From positions 1 to 64,000 of the forward strand of contig CANMLS010000023.1 in assembly GCA_947498785.1 (NCBI GenBank): a stretch of 64,000 bases of DNA, written 5' to 3'. The notes beneath the pieces are model-generated. The model saw only the letters and a program-made list of their open reading frames with translations. It did no database searches and was not told the DNA's origin. The translations under genes and the position numbers were made by a program. Shown piece by piece: positions 45,759-53,200 of this stretch; position 1 is the first letter of the stretch; each line of letters opens with the position of its first letter. This DNA comes from an uncultured Aquimarina sp. Its GTDB lineage: Bacteria; Bacteroidota; Bacteroidia; Flavobacteriales; Flavobacteriaceae.

Positions 45759-45813
45759 GTTTTAGTTTTGATAGCTTTACTAGTATTGTAAGGCAAAGAG
45801 AAAAAAGGAAAAT

Positions 45814-47673
45814 ATGAAAGGATTTTTTAGCAACTTTAAAGGAGATGCTTTTGGAGGGTTAACAGCTGGAATTGTTGCCCTGCCATTAGCACTAGCATTT
45901 GGAGTATCTTCTGGTTTAGGACCTAGTGCGGGATTATATGGGGCAATTTTTATTAGTTTTTTTGCCTCACTTTTTGGAGGAACAAATACTCAGATTTCTG
46001 GTCCGACAGCGCCAATGACAGCAGTAAGTATGTTGGTTATTGCTGGTATAATAGGTGCTAATGATGGAAACGTTGAAAAAGCATTACCAGCGATTCTTAC
46101 TATATTTTTGATGGTAGGAATAATTCAGATCGGTCTAGGAGCAATAGGAATAGGAAAATATATTAGATATATACCTTATCCAGTGGTCTCGGGTTTTATG
46201 ACCGCTATTGGAGTTATGATATTAATTACACAATTTTTACCTGCTTTGGGTTATTATCCAAAAGAAGATGAGGCTTTTGTAAATCAATTCAAACCACAGG
46301 CAGAAGAGGTGATTTTGGATAAGATTCTAAAAGATGAAGCAGGAGAAGGTATTCTTGTGCTTGAAGATTTTAAAGAAACCATTAGAAGAGCAGAGAAGGT
46401 ATCTTATGAAGAAATACATCTTGAAGCTGTAACCCTGGCAGGAAATGCTGCATCTGGAGTTATAGGAGCTATAAAGAGCTTACCTAGTGCATTGTCTAAT
46501 ATTAATTATTTAGAACTAATACTTTGTCTGGTTACCATTGTTATTATCTATGGTTTTAAACGCATTACCACCGCAATACCTAGCACATTGGTTGCCTTGG
46601 TTATCGTATCTGGTGTAGCATACGGTTTTGGATTGAAATATAGACCTATAGAAGAGATACCTAGCGGTTTTCCGATTCCTAATTTATCTATATTTTCAGA
46701 ATTTAGCTTATCATCCGTAACGCCATATATCTTTACAGCCTTATCTCTTGCTTTTTTAGGGGCAATTGATTCTTTGTTGACTTCTGTGATAGCGGATAAT
46801 ATGACCAAAACCAAACATATGCCAAATAAAGAATTAATCGGACAAGGGATTGGGAACAGTATTGCTGCCATTTTTGGTGGAATACCAGGAGCAGGAGCTA
46901 CAATTAGGACCGTGGTAAATATTAATGCAGGTGGAAAAACCAGATTGTCAGGAATGATAGCAGGTGTTTTACTACTATTAATTTTACTTGCTCTTGGACC
47001 CGTTGCATCTCAGATTCCAGCAGCTGTTTTAGCCGGAATTTTAATTACGGTAGGTATAGGAGTAATGGATTATAAAGGACTTAAAGCTATACCACATATG
47101 CCAAAGATTGAAGTAGCTATTATGATTATCGTTTTAGTTTTATCGGTATTTTGGAATTTGGTGTATGCTGTAGGTATAGGGTTGGTTATTGCTTGTTTAA
47201 TATTTATGAAAAAGATGGGAGATGTTACTGCAAGTGAATCCAAAGTAGAATCTCTTGATGACTTAGAACGTAATAATTTGAAAGAGAACTTATGGAAAGA
47301 TGAAATCAATATGCCTAAAAAACTTAAAGAAGACATATTTATTAAACATCTTAACGGACCTGTGTTTTTTGGATTTACAAGTGAACTTCAGCAGCTTGCA
47401 ACGCAAATCCCTGAAACAGCAGAATATGTAATTTTAAGGATGGATAGGGCCCCTTATATGGATCAATCTGGGGTGTATACTTTAGAGGAAATTATTTTTG
47501 GCCTTGAACAAAAAGGAGTTAAAACTCATATTGTTGGTATCCAGAAACAGCCATTATATCTCGCTAAAAGTATTGATATCGTTCCTGATTTGATCCCTGA
47601 AGATCGTGTTTTTGAGGATTTTGATTCTTGTATCGCTTACTTAAATACTAAAATTGAGGGAGATTCTAAATAG
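45814..47673 (+). CDS. Second SulP-family anion transporter with STAS domain
   Basis: The 619-residue product is a SulP transporter: GLTAGIVALPLALAFGVSSGLGPSAGLYGAI, the central signature IAAIFGGIPGAGATIRTVVNINAGGKTRLSGM, and a C-terminal STAS domain (about 500-610: DIFIKHLNGPVFFGFTSELQQLA, ILRMDRAPYMDQSGVYTLEEI). It has an extra ~70-residue acidic loop (about 145-220) absent from the first copy. The two copies are clearly different paralogues rather than a recent tandem duplication. Confidence 0.92.
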   Translation: MKGFFSNFKGDAFGGLTAGIVALPLALAFGVSSGLGPSAGLYGAIFISFFASLFGGTNTQISGPTAPMTAVSMLVIAGIIGANDGNVEKALPAILTIFLMVGIIQIGLGAIGIGKYIRYIPYPVVSGFMTAIGVMILITQFLPALGYYPKEDEAFVNQFKPQAEEVILDKILKDEAGEGILVLEDFKETIRRAEKVSYEEIHLEAVTLAGNAASGVIGAIKSLPSALSNINYLELILCLVTIVIIYGFKRITTAIPSTLVALVIVSGVAYGFGLKYRPIEEIPSGFPIPNLSIFSEFSLSSVTPYIFTALSLAFLGAIDSLLTSVIADNMTKTKHMPNKELIGQGIGNSIAAIFGGIPGAGATIRTVVNINAGGKTRLSGMIAGVLLLLILLALGPVASQIPAAVLAGILITVGIGVMDYKGLKAIPHMPKIEVAIMIIVLVLSVFWNLVYAVGIGLVIACLIFMKKMGDVTASESKVESLDDLERNNLKENLWKDEINMPKKLKEDIFIKHLNGPVFFGFTSELQQLATQIPETAEYVILRMDRAPYMDQSGVYTLEEIIFGLEQKGVKTHIVGIQKQPLYLAKSIDIVPDLIPEDRVFEDFDSCIAYLNTKIEGDSK

Positions 47674-47695
47674 TGTCATAGACTTAAAATAGTAT

Positions 47696-48208
47696 TTACT
47701 GACTTTGCTGAGAAGAATCAGTTTTTGTATCTTTCAAAATACTAGGTAATACCATAGGTGCTAGTTTACGGACTGGTTTGTAAAGGTATGAGGAGTTAAT
47801 TGTTTCTTCTTTTATAATGGTAATGTTCCTGTTGATGGCGTCAATAAATATAATAATAACACTTGCAATAAAAGCCATTTTCAAAACCCCGAATGCTCCT
47901 CCTAATATCTTATTCAAAATTCCTAATGCTGCATAATCAGCTATTTTGGTTAAAATTTTACCCGCAAGCGAAACGAGTATAACGACTAAAATAAAAGTAA
48001 GTGCAAAAGCCGCAAGTTTCATAGCACTCTCTTGCCAGTCCACATATTGACTAAGATATCCACCAATAATATGGGAAAAGTGAACCGCAATATATATCCC
48101 AACAACAAGAGCTACCAAAGAGGCTAAAGAAGCAAATAACCCTTTACTAAGACCTTTTATTAATCCCCATAATAAAAGAATTCCCAAAATAATATCAATG
48201 TAATTCAT
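47696..48208 (-). CDS. CvpA-family membrane protein
   Basis: The 170-residue product has four hydrophobic segments (IDIILGILLLWGLIKGLSKGLF, SLASLVALVVGIYIAVHFS, AAFALTFILVVILVSLAGKIL, GGAFGVLKMAFIASVIIIFIDA), the CvpA/colicin V production pattern. In E. coli CvpA affects envelope integrity and purF expression. The gene is convergent with the second SulP gene (22 bp between stops). The 412 bp upstream of its start hold no gene. Confidence 0.85.
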   Translation of the reverse strand: MNYIDIILGILLLWGLIKGLSKGLFASLASLVALVVGIYIAVHFSHIIGGYLSQYVDWQESAMKLAAFALTFILVVILVSLAGKILTKIADYAALGILNKILGGAFGVLKMAFIASVIIIFIDAINRNITIIKEETINSSYLYKPVRKLAPMVLPSILKDTKTDSSQQSQ

Positions 48209-48467
48209 TAATCAGTGATTATAATGTCAAATATAATTCATTTCTAGCCATATCTGAAGATCTGATATGTATTTGCCGTTTTATAAAAAGATGCATTTCA
48301 TATAGAGTAAAGGAGTTCTAAAATGTGAAATTAAATTCTAGAATAAGAAGCACAAATTATACATATATAGATGCTCGTTCTTTCAGAAATTATAGGAATC
48401 AGTATGCATGAATAGGCATTCTATGAAAATTATAAGATTTCCCCTTTATTTATATCAGTTTTTTTTG

Positions 48468-48500
48468 GTTAAGCGTTACTTTTGTAGCGCTTAACTTTTT
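48468..48500 (+). terminator. Stand-alone terminator hairpin in the cvpA - 48621 spacer
   Basis: Stem GTTAAGCG / CGCTTAAC with an inner TAC/GTA pairing and loop TTTT, followed by TTTTT. No plus-strand gene ends nearby (the closest is 47673, 795 bp away and beyond a convergent gene), so the hairpin would terminate an unannotated short transcript. The rest of 48209-48620 holds no ORF of note. Confidence 0.6.
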
Positions 48501-48620
48501 AATACCCTTTTTTTGTAGAGTATAGAAGTATAAGGAAATGAGTTGAGTTAACTCAACAGAAAAGCATGATTTTTACTGATTGTCCGATGGATAATTGATA
48601 ACAATAATTGATTGAGGCAT

Positions 48621-48977
48621 ATGGCAAGAGATGAAAAATTAAAGGAACGATGGGATAATCTGGTACAAAAACTTTCTGATCAGTTTTCAGAAGGAGAAGA
48701 TTTAGATCTAGACGGTATCATATATCTTATAGGTGTTCAGGAACTGGGTCAGATCCATCGTAAATTTAAAAAAGATGAGAAATTAGACTTGATGCATATT
48801 GCAATATGTCGTCTTTTAGAACCTTATGGGTATTATGAATTTGATTTCTATGATGATCAGGGATGGCCACATTATAAGATCAAAGAACAATTACCTAATC
48901 TAAAGGCTGGAGAACAATCGGTATTGATGAAAGAAGCTATTGTGAATTATTTTTTGGTTAGTGAATATATACAATAG
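48621..48977 (+). CDS. Conserved-looking hypothetical protein
   Basis: From the ATG at 48621 the product has 118 residues, acidic and helical with no signal peptide: ARDEKLKERWDNLVQKLSDQFSEGEDLDLDGIIYLIGVQELGQ, then MHIAICRLLEPYGYYEFDFYDDQGWPHYK. The pattern looks like a small conserved cytoplasmic protein of Bacteroidota, but I cannot assign a function. It ends 2 bp from the convergent TPR anti-sigma gene. Confidence 0.75.
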   Translation: MARDEKLKERWDNLVQKLSDQFSEGEDLDLDGIIYLIGVQELGQIHRKFKKDEKLDLMHIAICRLLEPYGYYEFDFYDDQGWPHYKIKEQLPNLKAGEQSVLMKEAIVNYFLVSEYIQ

Positions 48978-48979
48978 AT

Positions 48980-49795
48980 TTACTTCTGGTTGTTTATTTT
49001 TTTGATTAATTCTTGAGCATTCTCATCCTTAAATGAAATAGTATCTTTTATCATTATTTCTAGTTCCTTTTTAGCTTTTTTTATTTTTTTAGATTTAAGG
49101 TAACAAAGTGCCAAATACCAATGTGCTTTATAAGCATCCAGACTATTACTTTGAAGTAGTTTTTGAAAATTTTTCTGAGCAGCTTCAGCATTATTTAATT
49201 CTAACTGAATTACACCCATATAAATCAAAACCTGAGGATTTATAGTATAGTCATTCGCAGATTGATGTTTTTCTAGTATTAAAAGTGATTTTTGATATTG
49301 TTTTTGTGTGAACAATTTTTCTGCTTTTGCTAAATCGGTATCACCACTTCTTAATGTTAGTGATGGCAGCTCCTCCCAATCTTTATATTCTGCATACAAA
49401 CTTTGGTTATTAATTATATACTTGGATTGAAAAAATATAAATAATCCAATTATTAACACAGCTGCTATTGAACCTACATATAACAAAATTTGCTTCTTTC
49501 TAGGTTGTGATGTAGTGTCGAAATAATCATTTTCTACGTTTTGAATACTTTTGGCAATAGCTTTACCCTTTTCACTTTTTAGAAAAGCCTCGGATTGTTT
49601 TATTTTAGGGTGCTGAGATGCTTCTTCTGTTAATTCCCAATCGGTATCGTCAAACACAGTATTCATTTCTCGGTAGAGTTCGAATTCTTTTTTTGCTTCA
49701 GTATCATTGAGGATTTTATCTTCAAAAACCTTTCGCATTTCAGGAGTCATTTCTCCATTAAGATATGCATCTATTTCTTTTTCTAAATCACTCAT
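48980..49795 (-). CDS. TPR-containing membrane protein, probable anti-sigma factor
   Basis: The 271-residue product has an N-terminal anti-sigma-like cytoplasmic region (DLEKEIDAYLNGEMTPEMRKVFEDKILND), one transmembrane helix (ILLYVGSIAAVLIIGLFIFFQ, about 104-124) and a periplasmic TPR block (about 150-265: AKAEKLFTQKQYQKSLLILEKHQ, VLIYMGVIQLELNNAEAAQKNFQKLLQ, KAHWYLALCYLKSKKIKKAKKELE). Its start overlaps the sigma gene by 4 bp. Coupling to an ECF sigma gene and this topology make anti-sigma function likely; the zinc motif of ZAS-type anti-sigmas is absent. Confidence 0.83.
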   Translation of the reverse strand: MSDLEKEIDAYLNGEMTPEMRKVFEDKILNDTEAKKEFELYREMNTVFDDTDWELTEEASQHPKIKQSEAFLKSEKGKAIAKSIQNVENDYFDTTSQPRKKQILLYVGSIAAVLIIGLFIFFQSKYIINNQSLYAEYKDWEELPSLTLRSGDTDLAKAEKLFTQKQYQKSLLILEKHQSANDYTINPQVLIYMGVIQLELNNAEAAQKNFQKLLQSNSLDAYKAHWYLALCYLKSKKIKKAKKELEIMIKDTISFKDENAQELIKKINNQK

Positions 49796-50364
49796 AACTC
49801 TTTTAATTCTTTATACCGAGAATCAGAATGGATTGCTTCTTTCAATTTTGATTTACATTTAAAGATACGTTGTCTCACTGTGTTCTCTGTGGCATACCCT
49901 AATTCATTAGCAATTTTTGCATATGGTATTTTATTAAAAAAAAACTGCAATACTTTTCTGCAATTTTCTGATATCTCATGTAATTTCTCCTGAAATAACT
50001 CCCATTTTTCTTGTTCATACGCAGCTAATGCGATTTCCCGTTCTTCATGTATAAGATCAATAACCTTAGGATTTGTTACCCTGGATTTTGATAATTTTGC
50101 TTCTCGTCTCCAGACATTTTTACAAATAGTAAACAGATATCCCTCAAAACTCGAAGTAATAGAAAAATCTTTTGCCTGGGCTCTAACCGATAATTGTAAT
50201 AACGATTTTTGCATGACATCTTTGGCATCATCTTCTACACCATCATGTTTAGATACATATGCAAGGACTTTTGGATACATTTTGGCATAGATTTTTTTAA
50301 TCCCTGATTCATCACCAGTAATAAGGCTTTTTAGTAAATAATCATCATGCTTTTGGGTAGTCAT
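49792..50364 (-). CDS. ECF-type RNA polymerase sigma factor
   Basis: The 190-residue product has sigma region 2 (KKIYAKMYPKVLAYVSKHDGVEDDAKDVMQKSLLQL, about 19-55, with the F/Y-EGYLFTICKNVWRRE helix), and region 4 (LHEISENCRKVLQFFFNKIPYAKIANELGYATENTVRQRIFKCKSKLKE, about 120-178). It is translationally coupled to the TPR anti-sigma gene (ATGA overlap). It is divergent from the S8 protease gene, whose cluster it may control (inference). Region 4 is consistent with an atypical, divergent ECF group common in Bacteroidota. Confidence 0.93.
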   Translation of the reverse strand: MTTQKHDDYLLKSLITGDESGIKKIYAKMYPKVLAYVSKHDGVEDDAKDVMQKSLLQLSVRAQAKDFSITSSFEGYLFTICKNVWRREAKLSKSRVTNPKVIDLIHEEREIALAAYEQEKWELFQEKLHEISENCRKVLQFFFNKIPYAKIANELGYATENTVRQRIFKCKSKLKEAIHSDSRYKELKEL

Positions 50365-50498
50365 GTAGTAATATAGCTGGCTAAATTAGGTTAGGTTTTA
50401 AGGTAATATTTATGGTCTTACTGACATTGCATAGTACAAACTTAGATATAATTTCTAGATTTTAGAGGGTGAAAACCCCTTGTTTTTTTACAATTTTA

Positions 50499-50679
50499 AT
50501 GATAAACTTAAAAACAAAATCTATCAAAAAAACATTTTTTTGGTTGTAACAATGGCATACAAAGCTGTACTATAGAGGAACAGACCACAGAAGAATTATC
50601 TTTATTAGAGGATATTGAGGTACGATCAGAATTAGTATCTAATTTAGATGATAATTCTTCAGAAAGTGATTTAGAATAA
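50499..50679 (+). pseudogene. Small lipoprotein remnant sharing a segment with the S8 protease gene
   Basis: An ATG at 50499 opens MINLKTKSIKKTFFW and stops at 50547. In the next frame the sequence continues as GCNNGIQSCTIEEQTTEELSL, then LEDIEVRSELV and NLDDNSSESDLE, ending at a stop at 50677-50679. Removing one T from the run of seven (50535-50541) joins them. The last 36 coding bases (50641-50676) match 51358-51393 inside the S8 gene at 34 of 36 positions, encoding NLD(D/N)NSSESDLE. The signal peptide would be too short to be functional. The rest of the 50365-50997 spacer holds no other gene. Confidence 0.55.
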
Positions 50680-50997
50680 ATTTCTAGTTCTTATTGCTTT
50701 ACAATTACCTATAAAACTTCTTTAGTCATTACTAGAATTATTTTATAGGTAATTTTTTGTGTCAAAGTTTGAACCCATATTTAGATTTTATACCACGTAT
50801 ACCAGTCATAGTATAAATATATCCTTCTATCTCTTACTTCTTTTATCCACCATTTTTTTACAAAAACAAAAAAACAACAAAACCAAGGGTAACATTTTAC
50901 TTGTTGTATACTCCTGTTGGTAAATATTTATAAACCAAAATAGATCAAAGTTCTTGGGGAAGAAAAAGTACTTTGATAGATTAAAATTTTAAAAATC

Positions 50998-52347
50998 ATG
51001 AAAAAAAGTATTGGATTAATTATTGGAGTATGTTTGTTAGTAGTATGGGGATGTACTACAGACGAAGAAGAGATTAGAGAAACAGAAGCTATCACAAGTA
51101 TATCAAAAAGTACAAGTAGTGTTCCTGTACCAGATATTGTTGGTAATCAAATTGTAGTTAAGTTTGATGAAACGTTAAGTACTACTCGAAAAGATACCAT
51201 TAGAATTCTCCTTCAAGCTGCTCAAAATTTTGTGATACAGCATATAGAAGTTTGTGACTGTGACCCTAATGGCCCAGAATTATGGACAATTGATACTACA
51301 CAGATTGGTTCTCCAAGGGTAGAAACATTAATTGGTGGTATAGAAGAAGTAGTTGGTAATTTAGATAATAATTCTTCAGAAAGCGATTTAGAAGCTGATC
51401 TTCAATTTTATTTTAATATAGATGATGATCGGTTGCCTGGGATGTATGCTTCTTCAATCAATGATAAAATAGTATCGAATAGCAATCCAGATATCATAAA
51501 CATTGCCATATTAGATACCGGTATCGATTATAGCTATTTTCCTGGACAATTTTTGTATAATACTTCAAGTACCAATAATGGAGTTACTGATATTTCTGGT
51601 TGGGATTTTGCAAATCATGATAAAGATATAGGAGATGATCATGGTCATGGTACTACGGTTGCCAAAGTGATCATGTCAGAATTGGATGCAACTAATACAC
51701 CTTATGCAATATTAGCTGTTAAGGCATTTGATAAAATTGGTAGAGCAAGTTATTTTGATGTAGTATGCGGAATGAATTATATTTCAAAATTAACCGATAT
51801 TCATATACTTAACATGAGTTTTGGTTGGTATGCTATACAAGGGCAGTCTATTTTAGAAAATATAATGAAAAGTGTAGAAAACACTACATTAATAATCACT
51901 TCGGCAGGTAATCTTGGAGTAGACACAGATGAACCTAAAAATAATCATTTCCCATCAGGATACGAGGTAGATAATATGATCGCAGTTGGGGGTTATGAAT
52001 TAAGAACTCAACTAACAAATTCTCCAACAGTACAAGATGTATTAGATGAAATTATTATTAGAGGTTCTAATTTTGGAGCAGAATATATAGATGTCGTTGC
52101 TCCTTTTGATGGGTATGATCTCACATTTCATAGTCAGGGGTCGGTAATAACAACTGTTCATCCTATAGGAACTTCTTTTTCTGCGGCATATGCAACGGCT
52201 AGAGCAGCGCAATTACATGATCGGGGAGTTGCTGTTTTAAATTTTAAGAATACTATTTTGTCATCTGCTTATAGTTTAGAAAGAATAGCAGATTCTATAA
52301 ATAATGGAAATGTATTCGTACGAAATCATATGAATCAAAACCCATAA
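50998..52347 (+). CDS. Lipoprotein subtilisin-like serine protease (S8)
   Basis: The 449-residue product has a lipobox signal (SIGLIIGVCLLVVWGC, Cys19), a propeptide (about 45-150), and an S8 domain. The catalytic triad is Asp173 (AILDTGID), His217 (DHGHGTTVA) and Ser393 (GTSFSAA), with the oxyanion Asn305 (TSAGN). There is no T9SS sorting domain, so it should be lipid-anchored. It is followed by a terminator and then, after a repeat-rich spacer, by the TPR-CHAT gene; upstream and divergent is the ECF/anti-sigma pair. Target proteins are unknown. Confidence 0.9.
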   Translation: MKKSIGLIIGVCLLVVWGCTTDEEEIRETEAITSISKSTSSVPVPDIVGNQIVVKFDETLSTTRKDTIRILLQAAQNFVIQHIEVCDCDPNGPELWTIDTTQIGSPRVETLIGGIEEVVGNLDNNSSESDLEADLQFYFNIDDDRLPGMYASSINDKIVSNSNPDIINIAILDTGIDYSYFPGQFLYNTSSTNNGVTDISGWDFANHDKDIGDDHGHGTTVAKVIMSELDATNTPYAILAVKAFDKIGRASYFDVVCGMNYISKLTDIHILNMSFGWYAIQGQSILENIMKSVENTTLIITSAGNLGVDTDEPKNNHFPSGYEVDNMIAVGGYELRTQLTNSPTVQDVLDEIIIRGSNFGAEYIDVVAPFDGYDLTFHSQGSVITTVHPIGTSFSAAYATARAAQLHDRGVAVLNFKNTILSSAYSLERIADSINNGNVFVRNHMNQNP

Positions 52348-52381
52348 TTAGATTAATGGTAATGTGTTAAAATTTTTTTAT

Positions 52382-52414
52382 AGACCAGACAGGTTTTCAA
52401 AACCTGTCTGGTCT
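52382..52414. terminator. Terminator after the S8 gene; perfect 33-bp palindrome
   Basis: Arms of 16 bp, each containing ACCAGACAGGTTTT or its complement, around a single central C at 52398, followed by TTTT. This AGACCAGACAGGTTTT-type hairpin is a form I recall as recurrent in Bacteroidota genomes. It lies 34 bp after the stop at 52347. Confidence 0.85.
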
Positions 52415-52490
52415 TTTGCTAATAGTATAATTATAGTGTTTAACTCAAAAGACCTCCCGATAGGTAAAAAAGATGCTCGGTTTAACTGAT

Positions 52491-52595
52491 GAAGTTGAAT
52501 TTTTAACCTTAGACGTTAAAAATTCAACTCTTATCCTTAAAGTTTTAACTCTTGAAACTGAAATTTCAACATCAGGAGTTAAAATTTTAACCTTG
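52491..52595. repeat. Array A: five 21-bp units with near-palindromic cores
   Basis: Five consecutive units start at 52491, 52512, 52533, 52554 and 52575, each exactly 21 bp. Each carries a 14-bp core close to GTTAAAATTTTAAC, which is perfectly palindromic in unit 5 (52578-52591). More degenerate units appear to flank it on both sides to roughly 52470 and 52665. Both strands look weakly coding (7-residue periodic peptides), which is an expected by-product of 21-bp repeats. No gene is called here. Confidence 0.8.
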
Positions 52596-52797
52596 GAGGT
52601 CAAGTGCTTCGTCAAAAAGACGCGTGACTTCATCTTTAGGGTTAAACGATCTACTTCGAACATTAAATGTTTGCACCGACACCTCAAAATTTGAAGAAAT
52701 TTAAAGATACCCAATAATTGTTATTGAAAATATAATGATGTCAAGTACATTTTCTTAAGTCGAACTCAGATTCGTTATTTAACTCAAAAGATCCAAT

Positions 52798-52986
52798 GAT
52801 GAACCCAAAAGACGTTCGATTGGACTTCTAAGACTCAAAATTAGACTTTGGTGTCCCAAATTTGGGACACCAAAGTCTAATTTTGGAAGTGATAGGTTCA
52901 AATTTGGAAGATCGACACCCAAATTTGAACCCTGAATGTCTAAATTTTCATCAAAAAGATCCAACAGAACGTCTTTTGGGTTCATC
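52798..52986. repeat. 20-bp inverted repeat flanking array B
   Basis: GATGAACCCAAAAGACGTTC at 52798-52817 has its perfect reverse complement at 52967-52986. The pair encloses array B and the 50-bp palindrome. A looser direct repeat, TCAAAA(A)GATCCAA, occurs next to each arm (52784 and 52951). Confidence 0.85.
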
Positions 52987-53033
52987 GCCTCATAGCCATG
53001 TCTCAAATTTGAACCTTCAATGTCTAATTTTGA
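52835..53033. repeat. Array B: near-palindromic cores phased at 21 bp
   Basis: Ten-bp cores close to CCAAATTTGG have centres at 52839.5, 52860.5, 52881.5, 52902.5, 52923.5 and 52944.5, all 21 bp apart, then at 53007.5 and 53028.5, still in phase after skipping two positions. A 13-bp hairpin (52895-52907 / 52919-52931) and a 50-bp palindrome (52836-52885) are built from these units. No open frame here looks like a real gene. Confidence 0.85.
52836..52885. repeat. Perfect 50-bp palindrome
   Basis: The 25-bp arm 52836-52860 is followed without spacer by its exact reverse complement 52861-52885, centred on CCCAAA/TTTGGG. It can extrude as a cruciform. No T run follows, so it is not a standard terminator. 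Confidence 0.95.
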
Positions 53034-53200
53034 GAGATCATGTCTTATAATTGGGTGTCAGAAGTCTATCTTTTGTATAAATTACTCAACATATTTTTCA
53101 AGAACAAGTTAATATCACTGTTGTTTTTTCTTTAAAGAATTATAAATTTTAAGAAGGTAGAGAACAAAGATTTTAAGGAATAAATACATACTTTTAAGGT

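Noticed and set aside
52473..52694. Open frames on both strands of array A (74-90 residues, 7-residue periodic)
   Set aside because: The 7-residue periodicity follows from 21-bp DNA repeats; both strands are open, no start context or domain is seen, so coding is unlikely.
52779..53050. Open frames on both strands of array B
   Set aside because: They share peptide pieces such as ERLLGSS on opposite strands because of the inverted repeat. This is symmetry, not two proteins.
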